A stretch of DNA of 64,000 bases, taken from positions 186,001 to 250,000 of the forward strand of contig JACKOP010000001.1 in the NCBI GenBank assembly GCA_024234165.1, given 5' to 3'. How positions within the stretch are numbered: the first letter of the stretch is position 1; each line of letters begins with the position of its first letter. A program made the translations under genes and the position numbers. Of the stretch, positions 43,029 through 51,894 are shown one piece after another. The notes under the pieces are model-generated. The model saw only the letters and a program-made list of their open reading frames with translations, was not told the DNA's origin and searched no databases. Origin of the DNA: Pseudomonadales bacterium (GTDB lineage: Bacteria; Pseudomonadota; Gammaproteobacteria; Pseudomonadales; UBA5518).

Positions 43029-43985
43029 TCAAGCCTTGCCGCGGTTGTGCACGAAGGTTTGCAGCGTGCGTATGTCGGCCCCGAAAATACGGATGCCCTC
43101 GGCGAGCTTCTCCGTCGCCATCGCATCCTCGTTCAGTTCCCAGCGGAAGTCATGCTCGTCGAGTACGAGTTTGTCCGGAGCCGTGGCCCCTTTGCCCTGT
43201 GGATCCAGAGTGCGCGCAAGCGCTGCCTCGGATGCTTCGAGACCGTTCATCAGTGCTGGTGCAATCGTCAACAGATCGCAGCCCGCGAGTGCCCGGATCT
43301 GGTCCAGATTGCGAAAGCTCGCCCCCATGATTTCGGTCGCATAGCCATAATGCTTGTAATAAGAGTAGATACGCCTGACCGAAAGCACGCCCGGATCTTC
43401 ATCTGCAGGGTACGCGTCGCGCCCCTCGTGTTTCTTGTACCAGTCCAGGATGCGCCCGACAAACGGTGAAATCAGCCTGACGCCGGCGTCAGCACACGCA
43501 ACTGCCTGGGCGAAGCCGAACAGCAGTGTCATGTTGCAGCGGATGCCGCGTCGCTCCAGCGTGGCTGCGGCCTGGATTCCTTCCCAGGTCGACGCAATCT
43601 TGATCAGAACGCGTTCGCGCGTGATGCCGAGCTGCTCATAGAGATCAATCAATCCCTCGGCACGCCGGATCGTCGCATCCGTGTCGAACGAGAGCCGGGC
43701 ATCGACTTCGGTGGATACACGGCCAGGAACGAGTTTCAGGATTTCCGTGCCGAAGTTGACGGCCAGCCTGTCCATGATCGCCGCGTCGCGTTGCTCTCCC
43801 GAATAACGGTTTCCCCATGCGAGAGCGTCGTCGAGCAGGTGGGCGTAGTCCGCCTTCTGCGCGGCCTTCAGCAGCAATGACGGGTTGGTCGTGGCATCCG
43901 TGGGTCGGAACGCCGCAATCGATTCGATATCGCCGGTATCGGCAACGACGGTCGTCATCGTGCGGAGTTGTTCGAGCTGGTTCAT
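43029..43985 (-). CDS. tal: Transaldolase
   Basis: A 318-aa enzyme of the non-oxidative pentose phosphate pathway that transfers a dihydroxyacetone unit between sugar phosphates. It has TDATTNPSLLLKA, the Schiff-base Lys129 in LIKIASTWEGIQAA, NMTLLFGFAQAVACADAG and ISPFVGRILDWYKK, all in the subfamily-1 (TalB) pattern and length. It lies upstream of lapB on the same strand with a 59-bp gap and 44 bp downstream of the M14-type gene. It is probably functionally unrelated to either. Confidence 0.96.
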   Translation of the reverse strand: MNQLEQLRTMTTVVADTGDIESIAAFRPTDATTNPSLLLKAAQKADYAHLLDDALAWGNRYSGEQRDAAIMDRLAVNFGTEILKLVPGRVSTEVDARLSFDTDATIRRAEGLIDLYEQLGITRERVLIKIASTWEGIQAAATLERRGIRCNMTLLFGFAQAVACADAGVRLISPFVGRILDWYKKHEGRDAYPADEDPGVLSVRRIYSYYKHYGYATEIMGASFRNLDQIRALAGCDLLTIAPALMNGLEASEAALARTLDPQGKGATAPDKLVLDEHDFRWELNEDAMATEKLAEGIRIFGADIRTLQTFVHNRGKA

Positions 43986-44029
43986 CGGGAAACCTCCTCG
44001 CTGTGGCCATGGATCCGGGACATGATCGA

Positions 44030-45382
44030 TCAGGAGTCTTCGAGACCATCGCGCGACTCCGGATCCACATCGTCGCGCTCGTCGTCGTCCTGCTGCACCT
44101 TGCTTGACGGCACTGGACCCAGATCGTCAGATCGCGTCTGGATGCCGATATGAAAGGCAGCAAAGCCTGGATGCACGAACTGATCCACTGCCTTGCCAAT
44201 CAGCCGTCCTGCATAAGGAGAAACGATGTCGGCACGCAGGTTCGTGATCGGATCAGTGACACTGCCAAGCAGATCTCCTACCGCCACCTTCTGTCCAAGC
44301 TTCACACGCGCGAACAGGATACCACCTGCGTCGGCCCGCACCCAGCGCGACCGGTAGTGCACCGGGACCGGGTTGCCCCAGACGCGCAGCTTGCGATACA
44401 TGCCGAGTTGATCGATCAGCGCGAAGATCCCCTGGACGCCGTGCTCGACCTCCTGTTCCTGCAGTCGCATCGGCTCACCCGCCTCCAGCGTTATGGTCGG
44501 TACGCCGTGTTCAACGGCAGCTCGACGCAAGGTGCCCGATGCGCCCGGGCTGTGGATGATCGCGGTCGACGTGAAGGCCTCCGCTACCCGTGCCACCTCG
44601 GGTCGGCGCAGATCCCCACGCACTTGGGGCAGGTTGGTGCGGTAGAACGATCCGGTGTGCAGATCGACGAGTACGTTGCAATGGACGATGATTTCATTGA
44701 AGAACGAATACGCGATTCGCGAAGCGGAACTTCCCTGCAGGTTACCGGGGAAGTGTCGGTTGAGGTCCCGACGATCCGCGAGATAGCGCGATGCACGCCG
44801 GAAGCCGACCAGGTTCACGATCGGCACACCAACCACGGTACCCTTCAATTGATGTGCATCGATGTCGTACAGCACGCGTCGGACCATCTCGATACCGTTG
44901 AGCTCATCGCCGTGCACCGCAGCAGTCAGGCAGAGAACGGGGCCGTCGAGCGTACCGTTCACCACCAGTACCGGTGTCGCAGCCGCAATGCCCTCGAAGG
45001 ATTCTTCGGGCTGCCATGCCAGGCGTGCCGCAGTTCCCGGGGCTACTTCGGCATCGAGCAGCACGAACGGTGCCCGTGAATCCGCGGGAAGTCCCGCGAC
45101 ATCGAGGTCGTCGAGCGTACCGATGGCTGCATCTTGCGCCCGATCGGAGCGCATCTCGATGTCGCGGCGCAATTGCTCCTGGTAATTCCTGCCCGGCAAG
45201 CGGGTGACCGGCGCGTCCAGTTCGACGCTGCGTGCCCGCCGATGAAGAACCGGGTTCGTCTCGTGCTGCGTTTGCGTGTCTGCCGCCGCGCCGGTAGCGT
45301 GGTCCGGCGCGGGCGGAGCAGCGTAGCTGTTCGCGGCGGCGGATAAAGCCAACGCCGCAAACAGGTGCCCGATCAGCCGCAC
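44030..45382 (-). CDS. Periplasmic succinylglutamate desuccinylase/aspartoacylase-family (M14-like) hydrolase
   Basis: A 450-aa zinc-dependent deacylase-fold protein. With a GTG start at 45382 it begins with a signal peptide (LIGHLFAALALSAAANSYAA). Zinc ligands are seen in AVHGDELNGIEMVRRVL (HxxE) and the His of VDLHTGSFYRTNLPQVRGDLR; Glu in ITLEAGEP is the likely general base. A C-terminal lipoyl-like beta domain (GILFARVKLGQKVAVGDLLGSV) is typical of the family, and the tail is acidic. An ATG at 45457 lies inside nrdJb and would remove the signal peptide from the N terminus. The GTG overlaps nrdJb by 10 bp, implying coupling. The substrate is unknown. Confidence 0.8.
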   Translation of the reverse strand: MRLIGHLFAALALSAAANSYAAPPAPDHATGAAADTQTQHETNPVLHRRARSVELDAPVTRLPGRNYQEQLRRDIEMRSDRAQDAAIGTLDDLDVAGLPADSRAPFVLLDAEVAPGTAARLAWQPEESFEGIAAATPVLVVNGTLDGPVLCLTAAVHGDELNGIEMVRRVLYDIDAHQLKGTVVGVPIVNLVGFRRASRYLADRRDLNRHFPGNLQGSSASRIAYSFFNEIIVHCNVLVDLHTGSFYRTNLPQVRGDLRRPEVARVAEAFTSTAIIHSPGASGTLRRAAVEHGVPTITLEAGEPMRLQEQEVEHGVQGIFALIDQLGMYRKLRVWGNPVPVHYRSRWVRADAGGILFARVKLGQKVAVGDLLGSVTDPITNLRADIVSPYAGRLIGKAVDQFVHPGFAAFHIGIQTRSDDLGPVPSSKVQQDDDERDDVDPESRDGLEDS

Positions 45383-46059
45383 TTGGAGTCGCCGCAACTC
45401 AGGCAGGTCATGCAGCCATCCATCATGATCATTGCCTTGGTCATGCACTTGCTGCAAAGCTGGGCTCCAGCAGGGTAGGGGCTGTGCTCCTGCACGTTCG
45501 CCTTTACCTTGTTCGTCTCGAACTGAGCCCGCTTCTCATCCATGATTTTCTGTTGATGCTCGCTGATCTCCGGTGGTTGCAGCATCCCGATATCGATCAG
45601 ATGCGTTTCGATGCACTCGCCTATCTCGGCGACCAGCGACGGCATGAAACGTCCGCCCTTCTTGAAGTAACCGCCCTTGGGGTCGAACACGGCCTTGAGC
45701 TCTTCGACCAGGAAGGTGCAGTCGCCGCCTTTGCGAAACACCGCCGACACCACTCGCGTGAGTGCCAGTACCCACTGGAAGTGATCCATGTTCTTCGAGT
45801 TGATGAAGATCTCATACGGGCGTCGCTGCTCGTGTGCAGTGCCCGGGTTCAGCACGATATCGTTGATCGTGATGTACAGGGCGTGCTCTGACAGCGGCGT
45901 CTTGATCTTGTACGTCGCACCCGGAAGGGTGTCCGGCCTCGAGATGTTCTCGCTCATTCTCTCGATGGCGCGCTCGAGTTCCTCGGCTGTCGAGGCCTTG
46001 TCCTGTGCGGTGTCGAGCACCTTGTAACCGACGATGCGCTTGGCAATCTTGACCGTCAT
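45373..46059 (-). CDS. nrdJb: Class II ribonucleotide reductase, C-terminal subunit (NrdJb, TSCPD domain)
   Basis: A 228-aa protein carrying the TSCPD-type region (KIAKRIVGYKVLDTAQ, FINSKNMDHFQWVLALTRVVSAVFRKGGDCTFLVEEL) and a C-terminal four-cysteine cluster (CSKCMTKAMI, then CMTCLSCGDSKCG) that probably binds zinc and relays thiol electrons to the active site. In many bacteria this is the C-terminal part of a single NrdJ; here it is a separate gene 14 bp after nrdJa, as in Pseudomonas aeruginosa. The frame is open upstream inside nrdJa, but the ATG at 46059 begins the conserved sequence. Confidence 0.9.
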   Translation of the reverse strand: MTVKIAKRIVGYKVLDTAQDKASTAEELERAIERMSENISRPDTLPGATYKIKTPLSEHALYITINDIVLNPGTAHEQRRPYEIFINSKNMDHFQWVLALTRVVSAVFRKGGDCTFLVEELKAVFDPKGGYFKKGGRFMPSLVAEIGECIETHLIDIGMLQPPEISEHQQKIMDEKRAQFETNKVKANVQEHSPYPAGAQLCSKCMTKAMIMMDGCMTCLSCGDSKCG

Positions 46060-46073
46060 GACCGCTGTGCTCC

Positions 46074-48233
46074 TCAGAATTTTCCGTAATAACCTTCTTT
46101 CATGGCTTCGAACAGATTGGCCGCGGTGTGAATCTCGCCGTCGTACTCGATCTCCTCGTTTCCTTTCACCTCGACGGTCGATCCGTCCTCGAGCTTGAAC
46201 TGGTAGGTCGTCTTCTCGAGATCCTTGTCCTTGACCAGCACACCCTGGAAGGCCTCCGGGTTGAAGCGGAACGTGGTGCAGCCCTTGAGCCCGCTCTGGT
46301 AAGCGTAGAAATAGATGTCCTTGAAATCGTCGAACGGTATGTCCGTCGGCACGTTGATCGTCTTCGAGATCGACGAATCGACCCACTTCTGCGCTGCGGC
46401 CTGTATATCCACGTGTTGACGCGGGATGACGTCCTCGCTGGTCAGGAAATAATCGGGCAGTTGCTCACCCGGGTCGCTGGAGTAGGGGGTCGCATGCGGA
46501 TTCACCAGCTCACGGTAGGCCAGCAGCTCGTAGGAGAACACATCGATCTTCTCCTTCGATTTCTTGCCTTCCCGAATTACATTACGCGAATACTGATGCG
46601 CAAAGCTCGGCTCGATGCCGTTTGACGCATTGTTCGCCAGCGACAGCGAGATGGTTCCGGTGGGTGCAATCGACGAATGATGCGTGAACCGGCAGCCTTC
46701 GGCGGCGATCGAGGCCACCAGATCGGGGGCCACGCTGGCGATACGCTGCATGTAGCGACTGTAGGTTGCATGCAGCACGCGTCCGGGAACCAGATCGCCC
46801 GGCTTGTGCCCATCCCGCACCATCTCCGGACGCTTCGCCAGCATTTCTGGCGTGACCGTGAACACCTCGTCCATGATCGGAGCCGGTCCCTTTTCACGAG
46901 CAAGTTCGAGTCCGGTCTGCCACCCGGTCAGTGCGAGCTCGCGCGAGACACGTTCGGTGAACTCGACCGCTTCGGCACTGCCGTACTTGAGGCGCAGCAT
47001 CGCAAGTGCGGAACCGAGCCCGAGGAAGCCCATGCCATGACGGCGCTTGTGCTCGATTTCATGGCGTTGCTGCTCGAGCGGCAGGCCACTCATCTCGACC
47101 ACGTTGTCGAGCATGCGCGTGAACACCGCAACCACCTCGCGGAACGACGGCCAGTCGAAACGCGCTTCATCGCGAAACGGTGACTGCACGAAGCGGGTCA
47201 GATTGATCGAGCCGAGCAGACAGCTCCCATACGGCGGCAACGGCTGTTCGCCGCAGGGATTGGTGGCACGGATGTTTTCGCAGAACCAGTTGTTGTTCAG
47301 TTCGTTGACCTTGTCGATCAGGATGAAACCCGGTTCGGCGAAGTCGTACGTCGAAATCATGATCACGTTCCACAGCTTGCGCGCCTTGACCTTGCGGTAT
47401 ACGCGGCAGGCGACCCGACCTTCGGCATCGCATACGTAGCCTTTGGTCTGCGGAAAATGACGCCAGATTATGTCTTCGTCATCGTCGATGCCACGTCCAT
47501 CCGGGTTGCGTTCCTTCTCCGAGATCGGAAACGACAACGGCCACTCCTCGTCCTGCGCGACCGCGCGCATGAACTCCTCGGTAACCAGCAGCGAAAGGTT
47601 GAACTGGCGCAGCCGTCCGTTTTCACGCTTGGCGCGGATGAAATCGACCACGTCCGGATGGCTGATGTCGAAGGTTCCCATCTGCGCTCCGCGGCGCCCG
47701 CCGGCGGAAGAGACCGTGAAACACATCTTGTCGAAGATGTCCATGAACGACAGCGGACCACTGGTATAGGCGCCGGCACCCGAGACGTAAGCTCCACGCG
47801 GACGCAACGTGGAGAATTCGTATCCGATCCCGCAACCGGCCTTCAGGGTCAGGCCGGCTTCGAGGTTCTTCTCGAGGATTCCGAGCATCGAATCCTCGAT
47901 GGTGCCGGACACCGTGCAGTTGATCGTCGAGGTCGCCGGCTTGTGCTCCTGTGCACCCGCATTCGAAATGATGCGCCCGGCAGGAATGGCTCCATTGCGC
48001 AGGGCCCATACGAAACGTTCGTACCAGTGTTCACGCACCTCTTCACGCTCGATCTCGGCCAACGCTCGCGCGACCCGGCGATACGTAGCGTCGATGGTCT
48101 CGTCGATCGGGCTGCCCGCCTTGTCTTTCAGACGGTATTTGCGGTCCCAGATATCCTCCGACGCCGACTGCAGTGCGGTGCCGGGTTCCGTGCGCCGCAG
48201 GGGGTGTGCAACTTTCAGTACTTCGATGGACAT
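46074..48233 (-). CDS. nrdJa: Adenosylcobalamin-dependent (class II) ribonucleotide reductase, catalytic subunit
   Basis: A 719-aa enzyme making deoxyribonucleotides with coenzyme B12. The catalytic barrel shows AGCGIGYEFSTLRPRGA, SSAGGRRGAQMGTFDISHPDVVDFI, NPCGEQPLPPYGSCLLGSINL (conserved Cys/Glu) and IAPTGTISLSLANNASNGIEPSFAHQYSR. Its C terminus ends with LEDGSTVEVKGNEEIEYDG, and the remaining part is encoded by nrdJb. Two NrdR boxes lie upstream. No cobalamin riboswitch is evident. Oxygen-independent function would suit fluctuating oxygen, but needs B12 supply. Confidence 0.95.
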   Translation of the reverse strand: MSIEVLKVAHPLRRTEPGTALQSASEDIWDRKYRLKDKAGSPIDETIDATYRRVARALAEIEREEVREHWYERFVWALRNGAIPAGRIISNAGAQEHKPATSTINCTVSGTIEDSMLGILEKNLEAGLTLKAGCGIGYEFSTLRPRGAYVSGAGAYTSGPLSFMDIFDKMCFTVSSAGGRRGAQMGTFDISHPDVVDFIRAKRENGRLRQFNLSLLVTEEFMRAVAQDEEWPLSFPISEKERNPDGRGIDDDEDIIWRHFPQTKGYVCDAEGRVACRVYRKVKARKLWNVIMISTYDFAEPGFILIDKVNELNNNWFCENIRATNPCGEQPLPPYGSCLLGSINLTRFVQSPFRDEARFDWPSFREVVAVFTRMLDNVVEMSGLPLEQQRHEIEHKRRHGMGFLGLGSALAMLRLKYGSAEAVEFTERVSRELALTGWQTGLELAREKGPAPIMDEVFTVTPEMLAKRPEMVRDGHKPGDLVPGRVLHATYSRYMQRIASVAPDLVASIAAEGCRFTHHSSIAPTGTISLSLANNASNGIEPSFAHQYSRNVIREGKKSKEKIDVFSYELLAYRELVNPHATPYSSDPGEQLPDYFLTSEDVIPRQHVDIQAAAQKWVDSSISKTINVPTDIPFDDFKDIYFYAYQSGLKGCTTFRFNPEAFQGVLVKDKDLEKTTYQFKLEDGSTVEVKGNEEIEYDGEIHTAANLFEAMKEGYYGKF

Positions 48234-48355
48234 GTACGCCTCGCTCGTGATTCTTGCCGGGTTGATGTTGTGAAAGTTTTTCCGAAAGGTCTTCCGCCGT
48301 GCACGAGAACACCGCTGCCCGACATCGGGTCATTGCTATGCAGGGGAGAGCGCAA

Positions 48356-48371
48356 ACTCAAGATGCAGTGT
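48356..48371 (-). promoter_or_regulatory. NrdR box 2 (promoter-proximal) of nrdJab
   Basis: Read on the minus strand, ACACTGCATCTTGAGT matches the NrdR consensus ACACWATATATWGTGT at 12 of 16 positions. Its centre is 33 bp from that of box 1, about three helical turns, the usual arrangement for cooperative NrdR binding. Confidence 0.6.
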
Positions 48372-48388
48372 ACTTGCGGAGCTTCAAA

Positions 48389-48404
48389 ACACAATATCTT
48401 GTGT
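48389..48404 (-). promoter_or_regulatory. NrdR box 1 of nrdJab
   Basis: Read on the minus strand, ACACAAGATATTGTGT is a near-perfect palindrome and matches the NrdR consensus at all but one position. It lies about 155 bp upstream of the nrdJa start. Paired with box 2 it suggests repression by dATP/ATP-bound NrdR. Confidence 0.78.
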
Positions 48405-48587
48405 TCATCATTTTTTTCAGCCCCTCGCTTGGCAAGTTCTTTGCTAGCGCCAGGCTGCATCTTTGGCCGGTATGGCAGTGATCGCGGATCCCGCTTGCCG
48501 CACACGGCAGGCATTGGCTAGTATCCGGTGCCCCGCGCGTCGCGCACCCTGCCGCCGTCCGCGACCATCACCGCAGGACGACACACC

Positions 48588-49358
48588 GTGGCGCGTCAGA
48601 TCCGGATACTGACCTACAACATCCACAAGGGCTATTGCTCCGGAAACCGCCGTTTCGTGCTCGACGCGATGCGTGCCCGTATCACCGAGACGCGTGCCGA
48701 TCTCGTGTTCCTGCAGGAAATCCACGGCAGGCACAGCGGACGGCGAAGCCATGAAGGTCGCTACAGCTACCCGGAACAGCCTCATTTCGAATATCTGGCT
48801 GACAGTTCATGGCCGCATTACGCCTACGGCCGCAACGCGATCTACCGCAGGGGCGATCACGGCAACGCGATCCTGAGCAAATTTCCATTCGTGGGCTGGG
48901 AAAACATCAACGTCGCCGTGTTTCCACGCTCGAGCCGCAGCATTCTGCACGGAGTGATCGAGATCCCGCGCAGCAGGGTGCGCGTACATACGCTGTGTGT
49001 GCACCTCGGCCTGCTCGAGAAGGAGCGGCGAGGGCAGTTCGAGGTGCTCGCTGCGCGCATCGACTCGCACGTGCCGCGCGACGAGCCCTTGATCATCGCG
49101 GGGGACTTCAACGACTGGCGGCGCCGCGCCGGACAGCACCTCCACACCGGGCTTGGGGTCGAAGAACTGTTTCTCGAACTGGAGGGGTGCCACGCACGTA
49201 CATTCCCGATCTGGCAGCCATTGCTGCCGATGGATCGCATCTACTACCGCGGCGTTGCACCCGTTGCCTGCCAGCGCCTGAGCAGCGGCGCGTGGCGCGA
49301 TCTGTCCGACCACGCTGCGCTGATGGGGGTGTTCAACCTGCCTGGGAGACATCGCTGA
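48588..49358 (+). CDS. Endonuclease/exonuclease/phosphatase (EEP) family hydrolase
   Basis: A 256-aa metal-dependent phosphohydrolase/nuclease-fold protein. Motifs in order: LTYNIHKGY near the start, LVFLQEIHG (metal-binding Glu), HTLCVHLGL, IIAGDFNDWRRR, MDRIYYRG and LSDHAALMGVF, the full catalytic set. It resembles YbhP-type proteins. The GTG at 48588 follows AGGACGA; the GTG at 48528 has no conserved leader. No signal peptide is visible. Its 3' end overlaps the convergent gene by 26 bp. Confidence 0.85.
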   Translation: MARQIRILTYNIHKGYCSGNRRFVLDAMRARITETRADLVFLQEIHGRHSGRRSHEGRYSYPEQPHFEYLADSSWPHYAYGRNAIYRRGDHGNAILSKFPFVGWENINVAVFPRSSRSILHGVIEIPRSRVRVHTLCVHLGLLEKERRGQFEVLAARIDSHVPRDEPLIIAGDFNDWRRRAGQHLHTGLGVEELFLELEGCHARTFPIWQPLLPMDRIYYRGVAPVACQRLSSGAWRDLSDHAALMGVFNLPGRHR

Positions 49359-51786
49359 GCCGCTTGCGTGAAGTCAGCTTCAAGGTCGGGATCTGCTGTG
49401 ACGCGTAATCCAGGAACGCGTTGACATAATTCATGTTCACCTTGTTGCCGAAGACCACCTGCATGCGCAGCAGGCGGCCGAGCTTGATTGCAGCATGCAG
49501 GAACATCATCGACGGCAGCAGCCTTCGCTCAGCCTTGCTCAGCGGATGGATTTCCTCCGCAGCTGCGACGAATGCATCACACAGCGTCCTGTCGATGCGC
49601 GACTCCTGATCGACGAATGCGAACTCGAGAGCGGCTTCGGCAACGTCAGCAATGCGGGGGGCGAAATGGGCTGCCTGGAAGTCGTAGAGGATGGCTTGGC
49701 CGTCGACGAACATCACGTTGCGCGGGGTCACATCGCCGTGACAATGGACCCACGGGATATTCCGGTCTGATTCGATGCGTTCGCGTGCCGCAACGATGCC
49801 CGGTTGCAGCTCGGAAAAACGGGCGTGGAACTCCGGATCATCACTGAACCGAAGCGGCAGCTTCGCACAGTCGGCAAGCCAGAAATCCAGCGATTCAGTG
49901 AAGCGATACGCCTCGGTAGTGGCAACCTCAGGCAACAGCGCACGGTGTACTTGAGCCAGCATGTGTCCGGCGGCAGCGACGTGCCCCCGTTCCAGACGAG
50001 CAGGATTCACAGCATGCACGTAGTCGAGCAACATGCAGTGAAACTTGCCGAATGGCTGACACAGCGACCCGTCCAGCGCCCGGCGCGGAATGATCACGGG
50101 CGCACCGGCATGTGCCAGCGCCTCGAGCAGCGCGCATTCGTAACGCAGGTGCGTACCGCGGTGCCCTTCGCTGGGTGGAGTGAACTCCGCCCCCTTCATG
50201 ACCTTCACGATGTATTCGCCGCCGGCAGTGCTTGCTCTGAATACCTCGTTGAAACTCACGCCCTTCAGCGGTGTCAGCGTTTCGATCGAAACCCCGTAGT
50301 GCTGCTCGACGAAGGCGGGCAGGTTGGTGGTGATATCGCTTTTCTCGTACAGCACTTCGCGTGCCGGAAAGCCGCCGAGGTAGCGATCCTTTACCGTCAC
50401 GTCCATGCGGGAAGGAAAGAACAGGTAGGCCTCGACGAGGTGGTGGCGGAACGGAATGTTCGGGAATTGTTCCTGCCACGGATTGTCGATCGGAAAATCG
50501 ACTTCACCGAGGTGATAGTAGTCACAGCCGCATACTTTCCAGAAAAACTTGCGGTCCCACGTTTCGGGAACCGGATAGCGCTCGTCGAGTTCGATCAGGA
50601 TATCGAAGTCAGAACCCAGCTTCGCCCACGCAATATGCAGGAATGGTACGTCGTAACGTCCGGTGCGACTGCCGGTCTTCTTCCACTCGATCGGATTCAG
50701 CAGGTGCACCTTCGCTACGCAGGGATACCGACCCACGTGTTCGCGCACGTACTCGCGAAACGCAACATCAAGCCTTTTCAGCTTCTCTTCACCGTAGGGG
50801 ATCTTCATCGGCTTCACGAAACCGATTCCATGTCCGTTCAGGAAGCGGTCGAAGTTCATCCACTCACGATCGAGGTCGATGGGTGCAGGCGCATTGCGTG
50901 CCGGGAATATCACCCTGTCGCTGGCTGTATCGAACAGCAGTTTCGTGTGCTCGAACTCGAAGCGCTCGCCAAGATTGTTGCATCGCGCGTACTCGTAGAA
51001 ATCGAAGACCTGCAGCTTCAGCAGGTTGATCTCGCGGGGGCTGAAGTTGCGTGCGTTGGCACCGAGGTACTCGGCGAGCGGCACCACGGTCGAGGCAACG
51101 GTCGCCCTGGCTGTCGGGAGCGGTGTCGCAGCAATCACCCGCAGCTCGATTCGCGCTCCCGGAATCTCGTAAACATCCCGCTTCGAATCGGGTTTTGTGT
51201 AGCCGAGCCCGGTGAACAACTGCAGAAGCTTGCGGTAGTAGGGCTTTTCTACGCTCACGCGCGCAGAGGCCACATCCCCATCACGCCTGATCTGCTCGAC
51301 ACGATGCGTCAGCTCGTTGATTTCGATCAAACGAAGTGTCTCGTCGAGGTCGACCGCACGTTCACGCAGATCGAGTACATCACGTGCAGCGCGAGCGAAA
51401 TTGAGGAAAGACTCCCTGTCCAGCAGCAGCTTGTAGTTGCGCAGGTGGATGTGAAAACCGTCTGTATTTTCCTCCAGCGAGATGCGTGTGGGGTTGTAGA
51501 CGATGTTGCGCCCGAGCGGCTTCTTGTTGAAAAAGGTCTTGATCGTGTCGCTCTGGTTGGTGTTCGGATTCACTCCATCGCGGAACCCGGCGGCGATTTC
51601 CTTGCGGACCTGCGGAATATAGGTCTCGCAGAGGTCAGCGAACTCGAGGAACTCCTCGACGCTGAACTCGATGCGCAGATCCCGGTAATGGACATGGATG
51701 TTCTCGCCCATGTCCATGAAAAAGGTATTGAAACGGTTGTTGCTCAATCCTTCGGAGCGGTGATAGAGGCGAATGATGATTCCCAC
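49333..51786 (-). CDS. Large protein with nucleotidyltransferase-like core and C-terminal APH phosphotransferase domain
   Basis: An 817-aa cytoplasmic protein of no named family. Residues 1-145 contain two similar segments (30-54 and 111-136, sharing H.H.R then EF/SFL.FA). Residues 365-490 look like a minimal nucleotidyltransferase: GSRTG (372-376), then GSDFDILIEL (391-400) with paired Asp393/Asp395, a possible third Asp at MDVTVKDR (462) and REVLYEKSD, which resembles the end of MNT domains. Residues 500-780 are an APH/choline-kinase-type domain with HCHGDVTPRN (681-690; Asp685) and YDFQAAHFAPRIADVA (Asp702). The start ATG opens the conserved sequence. It follows dnaE2 on the same strand after 108 bp. 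Function is unknown. The NTase reading is my inference and the APH assignment is firm. Confidence 0.75.
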   Translation of the reverse strand: MGIIIRLYHRSEGLSNNRFNTFFMDMGENIHVHYRDLRIEFSVEEFLEFADLCETYIPQVRKEIAAGFRDGVNPNTNQSDTIKTFFNKKPLGRNIVYNPTRISLEENTDGFHIHLRNYKLLLDRESFLNFARAARDVLDLRERAVDLDETLRLIEINELTHRVEQIRRDGDVASARVSVEKPYYRKLLQLFTGLGYTKPDSKRDVYEIPGARIELRVIAATPLPTARATVASTVVPLAEYLGANARNFSPREINLLKLQVFDFYEYARCNNLGERFEFEHTKLLFDTASDRVIFPARNAPAPIDLDREWMNFDRFLNGHGIGFVKPMKIPYGEEKLKRLDVAFREYVREHVGRYPCVAKVHLLNPIEWKKTGSRTGRYDVPFLHIAWAKLGSDFDILIELDERYPVPETWDRKFFWKVCGCDYYHLGEVDFPIDNPWQEQFPNIPFRHHLVEAYLFFPSRMDVTVKDRYLGGFPAREVLYEKSDITTNLPAFVEQHYGVSIETLTPLKGVSFNEVFRASTAGGEYIVKVMKGAEFTPPSEGHRGTHLRYECALLEALAHAGAPVIIPRRALDGSLCQPFGKFHCMLLDYVHAVNPARLERGHVAAAGHMLAQVHRALLPEVATTEAYRFTESLDFWLADCAKLPLRFSDDPEFHARFSELQPGIVAARERIESDRNIPWVHCHGDVTPRNVMFVDGQAILYDFQAAHFAPRIADVAEAALEFAFVDQESRIDRTLCDAFVAAAEEIHPLSKAERRLLPSMMFLHAAIKLGRLLRMQVVFGNKVNMNYVNAFLDYASQQIPTLKLTSRKRLSDVSQAG

Positions 51787-51894
51787 GGAATGTCTCTCGG
51801 ATCGTATTTGCGGATATCGGATGCACGGGCTGCAGTGCCAACGACAAGCCTAGCAGCTGAGGTGAGGATGCGCTGGCCGTCGACCAGGCGCAGC

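Larger units (their letters stand above)
48234..48587 (-). other. Intergenic control region between divergent nrdJa and the EEP gene
   Basis: A 354-base stretch without a supported gene. It holds the paired NrdR boxes, an AT-rich segment (48385-48425) that probably contains promoters, and the nrdJa leader. I see no B12-box or other riboswitch core. An open frame from a GTG at 48528 precedes the EEP protein, but conserved sequence starts at 48588. Confidence 0.6.

Noticed and set aside
48234..48587. Cobalamin riboswitch upstream of nrdJa
   Set aside because: No B12-box core or conserved stem arrangement could be seen; the paired NrdR boxes explain regulation better.
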